From assembly GCA_031258205.1 (NCBI GenBank), contig JAIRNE010000035.1:1-41526 (forward strand): a stretch of DNA of 41,526 nucleotides, given 5' to 3'. The notes under the pieces were generated by a model that worked only from the letters and a program-made list of their open reading frames with translations, was not told the DNA's origin and made no database searches. The translations under genes were made by a program, and so were the position numbers. Shown in pieces: positions 7,914 to 16,643 of the stretch; position 1 is the first letter of the stretch, and every line of letters starts with the position of its first letter. The stretch is from Campylobacteraceae bacterium. Lineage in GTDB: Bacteria > Campylobacterota > Campylobacteria > Campylobacterales > Campylobacteraceae.

Positions 7914-9099
7914 CGCTTGTCAAAATCCAACCGTTCCGCAAAAACCGACTATTAATCCGGATTTGCCTACTGTCACGGATATTAAAACGCTTTCGGATAT
8001 AACGCAAATCGCTCTTGAATGGTCGCCGATACATGATTTAAACGTTGAGGGATATCACATCTATAGAGCCAAGTCTATTGATAATAACGGTACGTTAAAC
8101 CGCGTAGCAACAATAAGCGATAGATACGCTTCGCATTTTACGGATACAAATCTTACTCCGGGAACTCTTTATATTTACAAAATCAGCGTTTTTTCAAAAG
8201 ATAAACGCGAATCAAAACCAAGCGAAACTATAAAAACGGGCACTAAAAGCGTCATTGAACCCGTACCTTTTATTCAGGCTATGGTCGGACTTCCGGGTCG
8301 TATAAAACTGATTTGGCGTCCGCATCCTTCAGAGAGAGTATCCTCTTATGTTATTGAAAGAAGCGATTTTAGCTCTGCAAAATGGTCTCGCTTGGCAACG
8401 GTAGAGGGCAGATTAAGCGCGGAGTATATAGACGATAAATTGGCTGACAGCAAATCGTATAGATATAGAATTATAGCCAAAACTTACGATGGAATTTTAT
8501 CTGCGCCGAGCCATGTAGTGGAAGCGCAGACAAAACAGCTTCCTCCCGTTGTAGAAAATCTCAGATCTACTCATAATTTACCCAAAAAGATAGCTATCTC
8601 ATGGGACGCTTCTTCGTATAAAGATATTTCGCATTATAATGTCTATAGAGCTAATTTTTCAAATCTATTTTATACTCTTTTAGTTAAAACAAAAGCTTTA
8701 ACCTATGAAGACACAATAAACGAAGACGGCGCGGCGAGATACTATTATGTAACGGCTACGGATAAAGACGGTTTAGAATCTCAAAGGCAGGCTGTGCCTG
8801 TTATGGGTTCTACGCTTGAAATCCCGTCCGCTCCGTCTATAAATATAATAAAACATGACGCGGCAAAAGTGCTTATCGGCTGGAACGACACTTCAAACAG
8901 AGCCGCCAAATATCAAATAGAGCGCGTAAGCAAGAGCGGTACGTTAATTTATACAAATGTAATGCGCAATACTTTTGTAGACAGCGACGTATTGGCGGGA
9001 ATAGAATATAATTATACCGTTTACGCTATTGACGTTAACGGACTTATATCCAAGCCGTCGGCAAAGGCTGCTATTACTATACCGAATATTACAAAATAG
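7861..9099 (+). CDS. flpA: Fibronectin type III repeat lipoprotein, FlpA-like
   Basis: 412-residue lipoprotein. The signal peptide ends at lipobox FSAC (Cys20). The rest is four consecutive Fn3-type beta-sandwich repeats (approx. 36-128, 133-224, 228-318, 322-410), each with the xWxP/xWD strand and NVYRA/HIYRA-like strand typical of Fn3. The second repeat contains WRPHPSERV (152-160), matching 7 of 9 residues of WRPHPDFRV, which I recall as the fibronectin-binding motif of C. jejuni FlpA (Cj1279c). Length and neighbours (pseudouridine synthase before; trmB, ftsE, ftsX after) also match that locus. In a non-pathogen its role is more likely in the envelope or division than in adhesion. It starts 13 bases after AAAGGAG and is probably exposed at the outer membrane. 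Confidence 0.85.
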   Translation: MKRFAPTLLLCALILLFSACQNPTVPQKPTINPDLPTVTDIKTLSDITQIALEWSPIHDLNVEGYHIYRAKSIDNNGTLNRVATISDRYASHFTDTNLTPGTLYIYKISVFSKDKRESKPSETIKTGTKSVIEPVPFIQAMVGLPGRIKLIWRPHPSERVSSYVIERSDFSSAKWSRLATVEGRLSAEYIDDKLADSKSYRYRIIAKTYDGILSAPSHVVEAQTKQLPPVVENLRSTHNLPKKIAISWDASSYKDISHYNVYRANFSNLFYTLLVKTKALTYEDTINEDGAARYYYVTATDKDGLESQRQAVPVMGSTLEIPSAPSINIIKHDAAKVLIGWNDTSNRAAKYQIERVSKSGTLIYTNVMRNTFVDSDVLAGIEYNYTVYAIDVNGLISKPSAKAAITIPNITK

Positions 9100-9102
9100 T
9101 CT

Positions 9103-10263
9103 ATGCCTAATTTCATAACTAAGACTATTATCAAGCCTGCGCTTCCATTTAAAAGCGGCAGGTGCGATTTTTTATGGGAAGTAAATTCCGACAATTCGGA
9201 ATATATTTTGGCGCGATGCGAAGAAGAGGAGTTTTTTATACAGATAAAAGGCAAAGAGCCTAAAATCATAGTAAAAGGCGAAAAAATTTCGCGTCCTTCG
9301 CAGGTTATATTTTTGCAAAACGCGCTTGAAGAGTACGCCAAAAAAGCCGCATTTGATATTGTCTCAAGCAATATCGCCCCCTCTTCCAACAGATTAAAAA
9401 AGAGAAATCCTATCATTAAAGGGGTAGATTTTTTCGCGCAAAATTTCGTATTTGACAAAGAGTTGTTTTTGGAGATAGGATTTGGCAGCGGCAGACATCT
9501 TTTATATCAAGCTAAAAACAACCCCGAAAAACTTATAATCGGTATAGAGATACACAAACCCTCCATTGAGCAAGCCGCTAAACAGTGCGATATTATGGGT
9601 CTTAAAAATGTGATTTTAATTGATTACGATTCTAGGATTTTGATGGAATTTTTGCGCTCAAACTCTATCTCTAAAATATTCGTACATTTTCCTGTTCCAT
9701 GGGATAAAAAACCGCACAGAAGGGTTATAAGTCCATATTTTGTAAACGAAGCTTTAAGAGTTTTAAAAGCGGGCGGTACGCTGGAACTTAGAACGGATAG
9801 TTACATGTATTACGCTTACGCGCTTGATATTTTCATGCAAAGTCCGCGCGCAGACGTGAGAATTTATAAAAATTTTGACCTTGAAATCAGCAGTAAATAC
9901 GAAGACAGATGGAAAAGATTGGATAAAAATATCTACGATGTTACATTGACTAATACCCAATCGTATCCTGAAAATAGCCCTTTAGCGAAACTTGGCTTTG
10001 ATTATTTAAATAATATTGATAAAATTATACGAGATTTTACTCCCAGACTTTTTAGAGGAGAAGATTTTTTTGTGCATTTTGAAGAGATACATGCAGGCTT
10101 TAAAAGAGCTGTGATAAAAGCCGCGTTCGGAGCTTATGAAAGAGCCGAACATCTATTTATCGTTATACATGATAGTAAAATATCATATTTTCCAAATAGC
10201 GCGTATGCGACAAAAGCCAACAAAAAAGCGCATGAGGTTATAAAAAAGTGGTTACATGAGTAG
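9103..10263 (+). CDS. trmB: tRNA (guanine-N7)-methyltransferase TrmB, long Campylobacterota form
   Basis: SAM-dependent enzyme that makes m7G46 in the variable loop of tRNAs. The central Rossmann methyltransferase shows LEIGFGSGRHLLYQA (SAM loop, ~123-137), IGIEIHKPSIEQA and the TrmB-specific FVHFPVPWDKKPHRRVIS. At 386 residues it is longer than the usual ~240. It carries an extra ~115-residue N-terminal region and a ~100-residue C-terminal extension, an architecture I associate with Campylobacterota TrmB. Three bases separate it from the lipoprotein gene and it overlaps ftsE by 8 bases, so it is translated within the same operon. Confidence 0.92.
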   Translation: MPNFITKTIIKPALPFKSGRCDFLWEVNSDNSEYILARCEEEEFFIQIKGKEPKIIVKGEKISRPSQVIFLQNALEEYAKKAAFDIVSSNIAPSSNRLKKRNPIIKGVDFFAQNFVFDKELFLEIGFGSGRHLLYQAKNNPEKLIIGIEIHKPSIEQAAKQCDIMGLKNVILIDYDSRILMEFLRSNSISKIFVHFPVPWDKKPHRRVISPYFVNEALRVLKAGGTLELRTDSYMYYAYALDIFMQSPRADVRIYKNFDLEISSKYEDRWKRLDKNIYDVTLTNTQSYPENSPLAKLGFDYLNNIDKIIRDFTPRLFRGEDFFVHFEEIHAGFKRAVIKAAFGAYERAEHLFIVIHDSKISYFPNSAYATKANKKAHEVIKKWLHE

Positions 10264-10924
10264 TCTAATAGAGATGAGTTCGCTCTCCTTGGGGTATGGC
10301 GGCAAACCTGTTATCGTAGATGCTACGGCTATTATAGAACAAAAAGATTTTGTATTTATCGTCGGCAAAAGCGGCAGCGGCAAAAGTACGATATTAAAAT
10401 CCATATACGGAGAAATAACGCCCGGCGCAGGAAATTTAAACGTATGCGGAGCTGATATGAAAAATATCACCAGCGCAAAGTTGAATACCCTAAGGCGTCA
10501 TATCGGCATTATTTTTCAAGATTATAGATTGATAAACGAATGGACGATTGAAAAAAATGTTATGCTGCCGCTGACAATAAACGGTTTTGCAAAATCTATC
10601 TGTATCAATCAAGCGCATAAGCTTTTAAAACATGTCAAACTTTTGCATAAAGCAAATAAATATCCGTTGGAATTAAGCGGCGGCGAACAACAAAGAGTCG
10701 CGATGGCAAGGGCATTAGCGCACAATCCCGTGCTGATATTGGCAGATGAGCCTACGGGCAATCTTGACGATTATTCAAGCGAAGTGATTTGGAATCTGCT
10801 GCGCAGCGCGAAAGAGTTTTTAAACACAACCGTAGTTGTAGTAACGCACCATATACCCTCTACAATCAATATTCATTACAAACACTTTTTTATAGACGAA
10901 GGCTTTTTGCATGAAATTGTTTAG
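10256..10924 (+). CDS. ftsE: Cell division ATP-binding protein FtsE
   Basis: ABC-type ATPase of the FtsEX complex, which couples ATP hydrolysis at the divisome to activation of septal peptidoglycan hydrolysis. 222 residues, the usual size. Walker A is GKSGSGKST (~37-45), Q-loop FQDY, signature LSGGEQQR (~140-147), Walker [14 protein letters not shown] and H-switch VVTHH. It overlaps trmB by 8 bases and ftsX by 14 bases, implying translational coupling. It is recognised as FtsE rather than LolD chiefly because of the adjacent ftsX and EnvC-like genes. Confidence 0.93.
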   Translation: MSSLIEMSSLSLGYGGKPVIVDATAIIEQKDFVFIVGKSGSGKSTILKSIYGEITPGAGNLNVCGADMKNITSAKLNTLRRHIGIIFQDYRLINEWTIEKNVMLPLTINGFAKSICINQAHKLLKHVKLLHKANKYPLELSGGEQQRVAMARALAHNPVLILADEPTGNLDDYSSEVIWNLLRSAKEFLNTTVVVVTHHIPSTINIHYKHFFIDEGFLHEIV

Positions 10925-11720
10925 AAACCACTTTTCCGTTGTTTTTTCGCTCTTCGTACTGCTTTGCAGTCTGCAGTTTGTCGTGTTTGTAAACAAAATT
11001 ATAAAAGGGTATGAAAATTACCTCGTGGACGATTACTCCGTAATTATCAGTTCAAATGCAGCTATTGACAAAGAGGAGCTCATAAAATATAAGCCGATTA
11101 TCAAATCTGTAGAAGAGATTGATACGGAAAATGTTTTGACGCGCGTTAAAGATAATATAGCCTACAGGCATGCGCAAACACTCAAAGAATCCATGCCGAA
11201 TTTTTATACGCTGAAACTTGAGCGTTTCCCATCTTCCAATATCGCAGATTCGCTGAAAAACGACCTTTTAAAATATCCCTCAATCACAAGAGTGGAGATT
11301 TTTGCCAAAACGTACAATAAAATCTATCGCATGTTAAACCTTTTAAATTTTGTCGTAACCGTTTTTGCCGCTTTTATCACTATTATTTCGCTGCTTCTTA
11401 TCACAAAACAGATGCGCATTTGGACGTATGAGCATCAAGAGAGAATGTTTGTGATGAATCTTTTCGGAGCTTCATTTTTTAAAAAGAGCGCGATTTTGTA
11501 TAAAATGGCAATTACGGATTCTATAATAGCGGCATCTTGTACGGCGGCGATTTTTTATCTGATTGATAAAATCTCAATTGCGGTCGGCGCATTGGCAGAA
11601 TTGGACATTTACGTTCCATCGTTTAATATACTGTCAGAAGGCGGCATATTGCTTGGTATCGCGCTTGTTATATCTATCGTTTCAACGACTTTGGCGATGA
11701 TGAAAGTAAAACAGGTTTAA
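10911..11720 (+). CDS. ftsX: Cell division permease-like protein FtsX
   Basis: Inner-membrane partner of FtsE. 269 residues. The first transmembrane helix (~9-30) is followed by a ~100-residue periplasmic domain, the part that contacts EnvC-type activators. Three more helices (~140-165, ~197-217, ~238-262) carry the FtsX/MacB-like permease fold, giving the expected four segments. Sequence conservation is low, as is normal for FtsX, so the call rests on topology plus position between ftsE and the M23 coiled-coil gene. The stop overlaps the next ATG by one base (TAATG). Confidence 0.88.
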   Translation: MKLFRNHFSVVFSLFVLLCSLQFVVFVNKIIKGYENYLVDDYSVIISSNAAIDKEELIKYKPIIKSVEEIDTENVLTRVKDNIAYRHAQTLKESMPNFYTLKLERFPSSNIADSLKNDLLKYPSITRVEIFAKTYNKIYRMLNLLNFVVTVFAAFITIISLLLITKQMRIWTYEHQERMFVMNLFGASFFKKSAILYKMAITDSIIAASCTAAIFYLIDKISIAVGALAELDIYVPSFNILSEGGILLGIALVISIVSTTLAMMKVKQV

Positions 11721-12895
11721 TGAAAAAGTTTTTTTTGATTTTGTCGTTGATATGCTCTGTATTCGCCGATACAAACTCTCAAATAATCAATAGCGCAAAG
11801 ACGATAGAAAATAAAGAACAGCTTGAAAAAAGCCTGAAACGCGAGCTTGGCGAAATATCAAAAACGCTTCAAAAAGAGGAGGGAGAGCTTAAAAAAACGC
11901 AAAATGAGATTGACAAACTTAATAACGAGATAATTAAACAGCAAAAAGAGGTGGATAATATTAGAGGCGAGCTTGTGCTGCTTCAAAAAAATAATCAAAA
12001 ACTTCAAAAAGAGCAAAAAGAGATAGAAAATAGCCTTATAGAGATAATAGCAAAAGATTTTTCATATTTTTTGGTTATAGACAAAGATTATGAAGAGGGT
12101 TTAGAGGGTATCATAACAAACGAAGCGTTAAAGCAACTTGGTACGGCGGCAAACAGAGATTTTGAAGAGTATTCTAAAAAATACGACAATATAAATGAAC
12201 GCATTAGCCATTCAAGCGAGAGGCTGAAGATAATACAGCGCACCATAGACGAGCTGGCGTCCAAAAAAAAGAGTTTAGATATATTGAAAAGCAAAAAAAC
12301 CAAAACTATAAACAATATAGAAAAAGAGAAAGGAGAGTACGTATCGCGTATCAAAACTATTCAAAATGAGAAAGCGGAACTGCAAAAAACGCTGGAGGGA
12401 TTAAAGATTTTGGAGCGGGACAAAAATGTAACAGCCGTTGTTGTACCTGACAATTTTGAAAGCGTCAGAAAACTCGGTTCGTCCTATCAAACAAGCAAAG
12501 TACGTTCATACAAAGGCGCAAAAACTATCGCTCCGCTTAACACATTCACGGTAGAGCAAAAGTTCGGCGATTATATAGACCCGATATATAATATAAAGAT
12601 TTTTAACGAATCAATCGTACTGCGTTCATCCATGCCAAACAGCGAAGTAAAAAACGTGCTTGACGGCAAAGTAGTCTTTGCCAAAGAGACTGCAATACTG
12701 AAAAACGTTGTGATTGTTGAAAATTCTAATGGTATTCATACAATTTATGCGCAGCTCTCAAAAATCGCGCCGACTATTCAAGCGGGCGAAAAGATAAAAA
12801 AGGGTTATGTGATAGGCAGAATAGATAGAGATTTAACTTTTGAAGTTACGCAAAAAAACTATCACATAAACCCGCTTGAATTGATAACTTATTAG
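11720..12895 (+). CDS. EnvC-like murein hydrolase activator (coiled coil + degenerate M23/LytM domain)
   Basis: 391 residues: signal peptide (~1-16, cleaved near VFA-DTN), a long charged coiled coil (~20-230; Lys/Glu/Gln heptads such as QKEVDNIRGELVLLQKNNQ), and a C-terminal M23/LytM-type domain (~265-391). Where active M23 enzymes have HxxxD, HxH and HLHF zinc ligands, this protein has no equivalent first His/Asp, YAQLS instead of YAHLS, and DLTFEV instead of HLHFEV. It therefore looks catalytically dead, like E. coli EnvC. With ftsE and ftsX directly upstream, the expected job is to activate a septal N-acetylmuramoyl-L-alanine amidase when gated by FtsEX. It is the last gene of its operon and converges on nfeD 14 bases away. 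Confidence 0.87.
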   Translation: MKKFFLILSLICSVFADTNSQIINSAKTIENKEQLEKSLKRELGEISKTLQKEEGELKKTQNEIDKLNNEIIKQQKEVDNIRGELVLLQKNNQKLQKEQKEIENSLIEIIAKDFSYFLVIDKDYEEGLEGIITNEALKQLGTAANRDFEEYSKKYDNINERISHSSERLKIIQRTIDELASKKKSLDILKSKKTKTINNIEKEKGEYVSRIKTIQNEKAELQKTLEGLKILERDKNVTAVVVPDNFESVRKLGSSYQTSKVRSYKGAKTIAPLNTFTVEQKFGDYIDPIYNIKIFNESIVLRSSMPNSEVKNVLDGKVVFAKETAILKNVVIVENSNGIHTIYAQLSKIAPTIQAGEKIKKGYVIGRIDRDLTFEVTQKNYHINPLELITY

Positions 12896-12909
12896 ACGTA
12901 CATGTACTA

Positions 12910-13311
12910 TTAAACGATTTTTTTCACAAACACTCTATTTGTCTTTGAAGGTCTTACGATAACTCTCTCATTTATCTCAAAACTCTCTTTTTTATCTTTA
13001 TCGTACTGCCATGTTGTGCCGCGAAACTCTACCAAACCGCCCTCTTTGATAACGCCTTCGCCCTCTTCTAATAAAAACTCGTCTTTTATCTTTTTGCCAA
13101 GCATTTTTTCCGCAAGCCGTCTTCTAAAGGCTATCATCAACACAAGTCCGATAGCAAGTCCTATCACGCCCTGCGTTACCCAATCCTCCGAGCCTATAGC
13201 CCATCCAATTGCACCGCTTACGATAAGTCCGAGTCCATACCATAAAAGATAAAAACTCCCAACCGCAATCTCAAGCGCTAAAATAGCGACGCCTATGATT
13301 AATATCCACAT
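12910..13311 (-). CDS. NfeD-like membrane protein
   Basis: 133 residues: two or three hydrophobic segments at the N-terminus (ILIIGVAILALEIAVG; FYLLWYGLGLIVSGAIGWAIG; VIGLAIGLVLMIAF) followed by a small OB-fold-like C-terminal domain (LVEFRGTTWQ...INERVIVRPSKTNRVFVKKI). This is the short NfeD type, which pairs with SPFH/stomatin proteins in membrane microdomains. Its start codon directly abuts or overlaps the stop of the SPFH gene upstream, the classic nfeD-stomatin operon. Exact function is unknown; it is thought to act in membrane organisation or proteolytic quality control. Confidence 0.88.
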   Translation of the reverse strand: MWILIIGVAILALEIAVGSFYLLWYGLGLIVSGAIGWAIGSEDWVTQGVIGLAIGLVLMIAFRRRLAEKMLGKKIKDEFLLEEGEGVIKEGGLVEFRGTTWQYDKDKKESFEINERVIVRPSKTNRVFVKKIV

Positions 13312-14228
13312 TATTTATCCGTTTTTGTAAACAAATCTTTTAAAATTGTCAAAGAGCCTACCAAATCTACCGCTTCATAAGGCACTACTATCTTGTCTTT
13401 TGACGGATTTTTAGCCAATTCGTTAAAAGCGGATATTCTATCTTTTGCCAACAGATACTCTGCCGATTTTTCATTTTTGCTCATGGCTTCCGATATCATA
13501 TTCATAGCCTCCTGCTGAGCTTTTGCCACCGCTCTTACCTGAAACGCCTCTGCATCCGCCAAACGCTCTATCGCTTCGGCTTTCAAAAACTGCTCCGCTT
13601 TATAAGCTTCGGATTGTCTTATGACAGCCTCTTTTTCAGCCTGCGCTTTAAGCTCTATCGCTCTTTTTTCGCGTTCGGCTTTCATCTGCATACTCATAGC
13701 TTCTTGTATCTCTTTGGGTACGGCTATATCGCTTATCTCTATTCTCGTAACTTTTGTTCCCCAGTTAGAACCCGCATCGTCAAGTATGATAAGAATGCGC
13801 GAATTTATCTTTTCGCGGTTACTCAAAATCTCGTCAAGCGTCATAGAACCTATCTCGCTTCTTAGTGTCGTCAAAGCAAGATTGGACACCGCTACTTGGT
13901 AATTCGTAACGTTATATGTAGTCTTATAGGCATCCACTACGGCGATAAAAACTATACCGTCTATTTGTATCGTAACATTATCGCGCGTGATAACCGGTTG
14001 ACGCGGGATATTGATGATATGTTCTTTGGTGCTTAAAATTGTCTGCACTCTATCAAAAAAAGGTATGATTATATGAAATCCGCCGCTAAGGCTTCGGCTG
14101 AATTTACCAAGTCTCTCCACCATGTGTATCTCCGCCTGCGGCACTATAACCACGCCTTTGTATATGACCAGTATAACGACAACCGCCACAGCGATTAAAA
14201 ATATTTCTATGATAGATAAGCCGTCCAT
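13311..14228 (-). CDS. SPFH/stomatin-like membrane protein (QmcA type)
   Basis: 305 residues: one N-terminal transmembrane helix (IIEIFLIAVAVVVILVIYKG, ~5-25), then an SPFH (band 7) domain (~26-190: VVIVPQAEIHMVERLGKFSRSL, GFHIIIPFFDRV, RQPVITRDNVTIQIDGIVF) and an Ala/Glu/Lys-rich coiled coil (~185-250: MQMKAEREKRAIELKAQAEKEAV). The family oligomerises into membrane-bound cages and often partners proteases or NfeD. The ATG is preceded by AGGAG and by a near-consensus sigma70 promoter, so SPFH-NfeD is a two-gene operon. Confidence 0.92.
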   Translation of the reverse strand: MDGLSIIEIFLIAVAVVVILVIYKGVVIVPQAEIHMVERLGKFSRSLSGGFHIIIPFFDRVQTILSTKEHIINIPRQPVITRDNVTIQIDGIVFIAVVDAYKTTYNVTNYQVAVSNLALTTLRSEIGSMTLDEILSNREKINSRILIILDDAGSNWGTKVTRIEISDIAVPKEIQEAMSMQMKAEREKRAIELKAQAEKEAVIRQSEAYKAEQFLKAEAIERLADAEAFQVRAVAKAQQEAMNMISEAMSKNEKSAEYLLAKDRISAFNELAKNPSKDKIVVPYEAVDLVGSLTILKDLFTKTDK

Positions 14229-14279
14229 TTTTGACTCCTAAGTTGGAAAAATTTACTCATTTTAACCAAAATGTTCTTA

Positions 14280-14308
14280 ATTATACTTATGATTAATCTG
14301 TCGGTCAA
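14280..14308 (-). promoter_or_regulatory. Sigma70-type promoter of the SPFH-nfeD operon
   Basis: On the minus strand, TTGACC (14308-14303) is followed after exactly 17 bases by TATAAT (14285-14280). This matches 11 of 12 consensus positions and lies about 50 bases before the SPFH ATG. It is the best -35/-10 pair I saw in the window. Confidence 0.65.
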
Positions 14309-14335
14309 AATGTATGCAAAAAGAGCGCGCAATGA

Positions 14336-14366
14336 GACCATGCCGCAAGTATTTTGCGGCGGGGTC
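14336..14366 (-). terminator. Hairpin at the end of the nadK-mrdA gene run
   Basis: GCCGCAA pairs with TTGCGGC around a short loop, and the outer GACC/GGTC can extend it, starting at the mrdA stop codon. The minus strand after it reads CATGGTCTCATTGCGCG and has no immediate U-tract, so termination efficiency is doubtful. The position at the end of a long gene run supports a transcript-end function. Confidence 0.4.
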
Positions 14367-16164
14367 ATTCCAAAGTTGCGATATAACCCATATCGTAAAG
14401 TTTATTGTAGATATCTGACGCCATCGTTGTAGCCGGACCCGCCGCGCCTGCATGTTCTACTAAAACCGTTACGGCATATTTAGGATTTTTATAAGGACCA
14501 AACGATGTAAACAAACCATGAGAACGCTGATAGTATTCTAATTCGCTCTCTTTCATTCTTATTTTTTCTTCCTGCGGCAGACTTATAACTTGCGCCGTTC
14601 CGGTTTTACCTGCGATTTTTACTTTAGATGCGCGCGTATTGCGATAAGCCGTACCCATGGGATTGTTGCTGACTTCCATCATCGCCTCCCGTATAAGCGG
14701 CAGATATCGTTTTTCTATATCGTTAAATACCGTATCGCTCATTTCGTACTCTACATTTTCATTATTGATCTTTTGCAAAAAGTGAGGCGTGATGTTTTGT
14801 CCTGTCGCCAGCATTGCCGTATGCCGCGCTATCTGCATGGATGTAGATAGAAAAAAACCCTGCCCGATAGAAGAGATAACAGTTTCGCCATGAAACCATG
14901 ATTCGCCATAACGCCTCATTTTCCACTCTTTGCTGGGTACGACGCCAATAAACTCATTTGGCAAATCAACGCCCGTTTTAGAGCCAAATCCAAGCCGTTC
15001 AAGTATCGGTGAAATAGCGTCTATGCCGACTTTCAAAGAACCCTCGTAAAAATATGTGTCGCAGCTCTCTCTGATAGCTTTTTTCATATTCGTAATGCCA
15101 TGTCCGTCGTGTTTCCAGCACCTGAATGTACGCCCTCCAAACTCCAGAGAACCTTTACAGTCAAAAGTCGTGCCGGGCGTTATCTCTTTTGTGTTTAAAA
15201 ACGCCAGCGACATGCCCATTTTTACAACAGAGCCGGGAGGATACAATCCGTTTATGAATTTATTTGTAAAAGGGTGATTAAAGTCCGTAGAAAGCGCTTT
15301 CCAATCCTCATGCGAAATACCCGCCACAAATTTATTCGGGTCGTATTCGGGAAAACTCACAGCTGCCAGTATAGAGCCGTCGCTCAAATCAACCACTATC
15401 GCCGAACCCGATTTATCCGTAAATAAAGACGAAATATAACGCTGCAAATCTATATCTATGCTAAGATATATATCTTTACTCACAGGGGCTTTGCGCTCTA
15501 TAAGCTCTATCTGTTTATTCATCGCGTTTACTTTGCTAAGCTGTATGCCGCTCTCGCCTTTTAAGATGTTATCATAATATTTTTCTATGCCCGTTCTTCC
15601 TATGGAGCCCGTAAGTTTAGCTATCGGATCGGCATAATCTTCGCGGTTTGCCCTTCCGACATAGCCGATAATATGCGAAGCTGTCATGCCGTACGGATAG
15701 TAACGGCGCGATATGGGATAAATGGAGAGATTTTCTCGCAAATTTATTTTTGAAAAACTCGCTATCACTTCGTCATGCAGTAAAAAATCTACAACTTGTA
15801 CGATATTGTGCTCATATAAAGAGTCGTTTTTGAGATATTTGGCTTTAAGTTTTTCTTTATTTAATGACGGAATTTCGCGCACTAAAAAATCTAACTCTCG
15901 CTCTAACTTCTCCGTATTCGCTTTTAAGCTCAACTGCGGTTTGATACCTATGGCAAATCCAAGCTGATTAACGGCGAGCGGGCGGTTTTTCTTATCATAA
16001 ATAATACCTCTAAGAGGCGGCAGATGTTCCGTTTTGACGGCGTTTTTATTTGCCAACTCTTCATAATGCGAATTTAATCTAACGCTGATATAAAAGGTGC
16101 GCCCGATAAGTAAAATCCACACAAAAGCAAAGAAAAAAAGTACTATATATACGCGTTTTTTCAT
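14365..16164 (-). CDS. mrdA: Penicillin-binding protein 2 (peptidoglycan D,D-transpeptidase MrdA)
   Basis: Class B PBP that cross-links new glycan strands made by RodA during elongation. 599 residues: N-terminal membrane anchor (~5-22), a pedestal/dimerisation domain with RGIIYDKKNRPLAVN (~52-66), and a transpeptidase domain with active-site PGSVVKM (Ser312, SxxK), SCD (367-369, the SxN-position motif) and KTGTAQ (520). All three catalytic motifs are intact. It is the last gene of a long minus-strand run and follows a small MreD-like membrane protein, overlapping it by 4 bases. Its partner RodA is encoded 8 kb away on the same strand but in a different unit. Confidence 0.95.
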   Translation of the reverse strand: MKKRVYIVLFFFAFVWILLIGRTFYISVRLNSHYEELANKNAVKTEHLPPLRGIIYDKKNRPLAVNQLGFAIGIKPQLSLKANTEKLERELDFLVREIPSLNKEKLKAKYLKNDSLYEHNIVQVVDFLLHDEVIASFSKINLRENLSIYPISRRYYPYGMTASHIIGYVGRANREDYADPIAKLTGSIGRTGIEKYYDNILKGESGIQLSKVNAMNKQIELIERKAPVSKDIYLSIDIDLQRYISSLFTDKSGSAIVVDLSDGSILAAVSFPEYDPNKFVAGISHEDWKALSTDFNHPFTNKFINGLYPPGSVVKMGMSLAFLNTKEITPGTTFDCKGSLEFGGRTFRCWKHDGHGITNMKKAIRESCDTYFYEGSLKVGIDAISPILERLGFGSKTGVDLPNEFIGVVPSKEWKMRRYGESWFHGETVISSIGQGFFLSTSMQIARHTAMLATGQNITPHFLQKINNENVEYEMSDTVFNDIEKRYLPLIREAMMEVSNNPMGTAYRNTRASKVKIAGKTGTAQVISLPQEEKIRMKESELEYYQRSHGLFTSFGPYKNPKYAVTVLVEHAGAAGPATTMASDIYNKLYDMGYIATLE

Positions 16165-16643
16165 CTATCATGCTTTAATAAAAGTATAGATAAAACCGTA
16201 TCAATTATTATGTAGAAAAAGTAAGCTGCTCCAAAATAGAAAAATTCACCCCCTAAAATATAAGCTAAAAACGTATTTATTAAAAATATGCCAAAATATG
16301 CAATTATAATTGTTATCAAGATAATCCACATTTTATTTTCAAACATAGCTTCAATACGCAATCTTAAAAAACTATAAAAGAGCGCGAACAGCAGTACGAT
16401 AGAAAAGAGATAAAGCCCCTGATTCAACTCAAAAAAACATAAATATAAAAACGCCAAATAGACTTCAAGATTATCGCGTTTAAAATTTTTGACAATATAG
16501 ACGAAAAAAAAGCCGACAAGCGGAGATAAAAAGATATAAACGCTTGAAAATATCTGATAAACCAGTAGTACCAACGCTAAAATAAATAGCTTTAAATATC
16601 TACTATAAGAGCTGTTTCGTCGCATATTGGAAAATGTCTGCAT
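16161..16643 (-). CDS. Small polytopic membrane protein, MreD-like by position and topology
   Basis: About 160 residues with four to five hydrophobic helices (LFILALVLLVYQIFSSVYIFL; VGFFFVYIV; LYLFSIVLLFALFYSFL; IILITIIIAYFGIFLI; YFGAAYFFYIIIDTVLSILLL) and a conserved-looking NQGLYLFS. It sits directly upstream of PBP2, where many bacteria have mreD, and its size and topology fit the elongasome protein MreD, but sequence similarity is too low to name it. The ORF track starts at a TTG (16661). I prefer the ATG at 16643 after GGCGGA; the ATG at 16625 is also possible. All overlap the end of the acetyltransferase gene. Confidence 0.7.
   Translation of the reverse strand: MQTFSNMRRNSSYSRYLKLFILALVLLVYQIFSSVYIFLSPLVGFFFVYIVKNFKRDNLEVYLAFLYLCFFELNQGLYLFSIVLLFALFYSFLRLRIEAMFENKMWIILITIIIAYFGIFLINTFLAYILGGEFFYFGAAYFFYIIIDTVLSILLLKHDR

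Noticed and set aside
9021-9458. 145-aa minus-strand ORF over the lipoprotein/trmB junction
   Set aside because: It is opposite two well-supported genes, has no ribosome site or domain, and its composition is that of an antisense frame.
12898-12907. Perfect 10-base palindrome GTACATGTAC between the convergent envC-like and nfeD genes
   Set aside because: It is too short for a terminator, with no loop and no adjacent U-tract outside coding sequence. A chance palindrome is sufficient; no protein-binding role can be supported.
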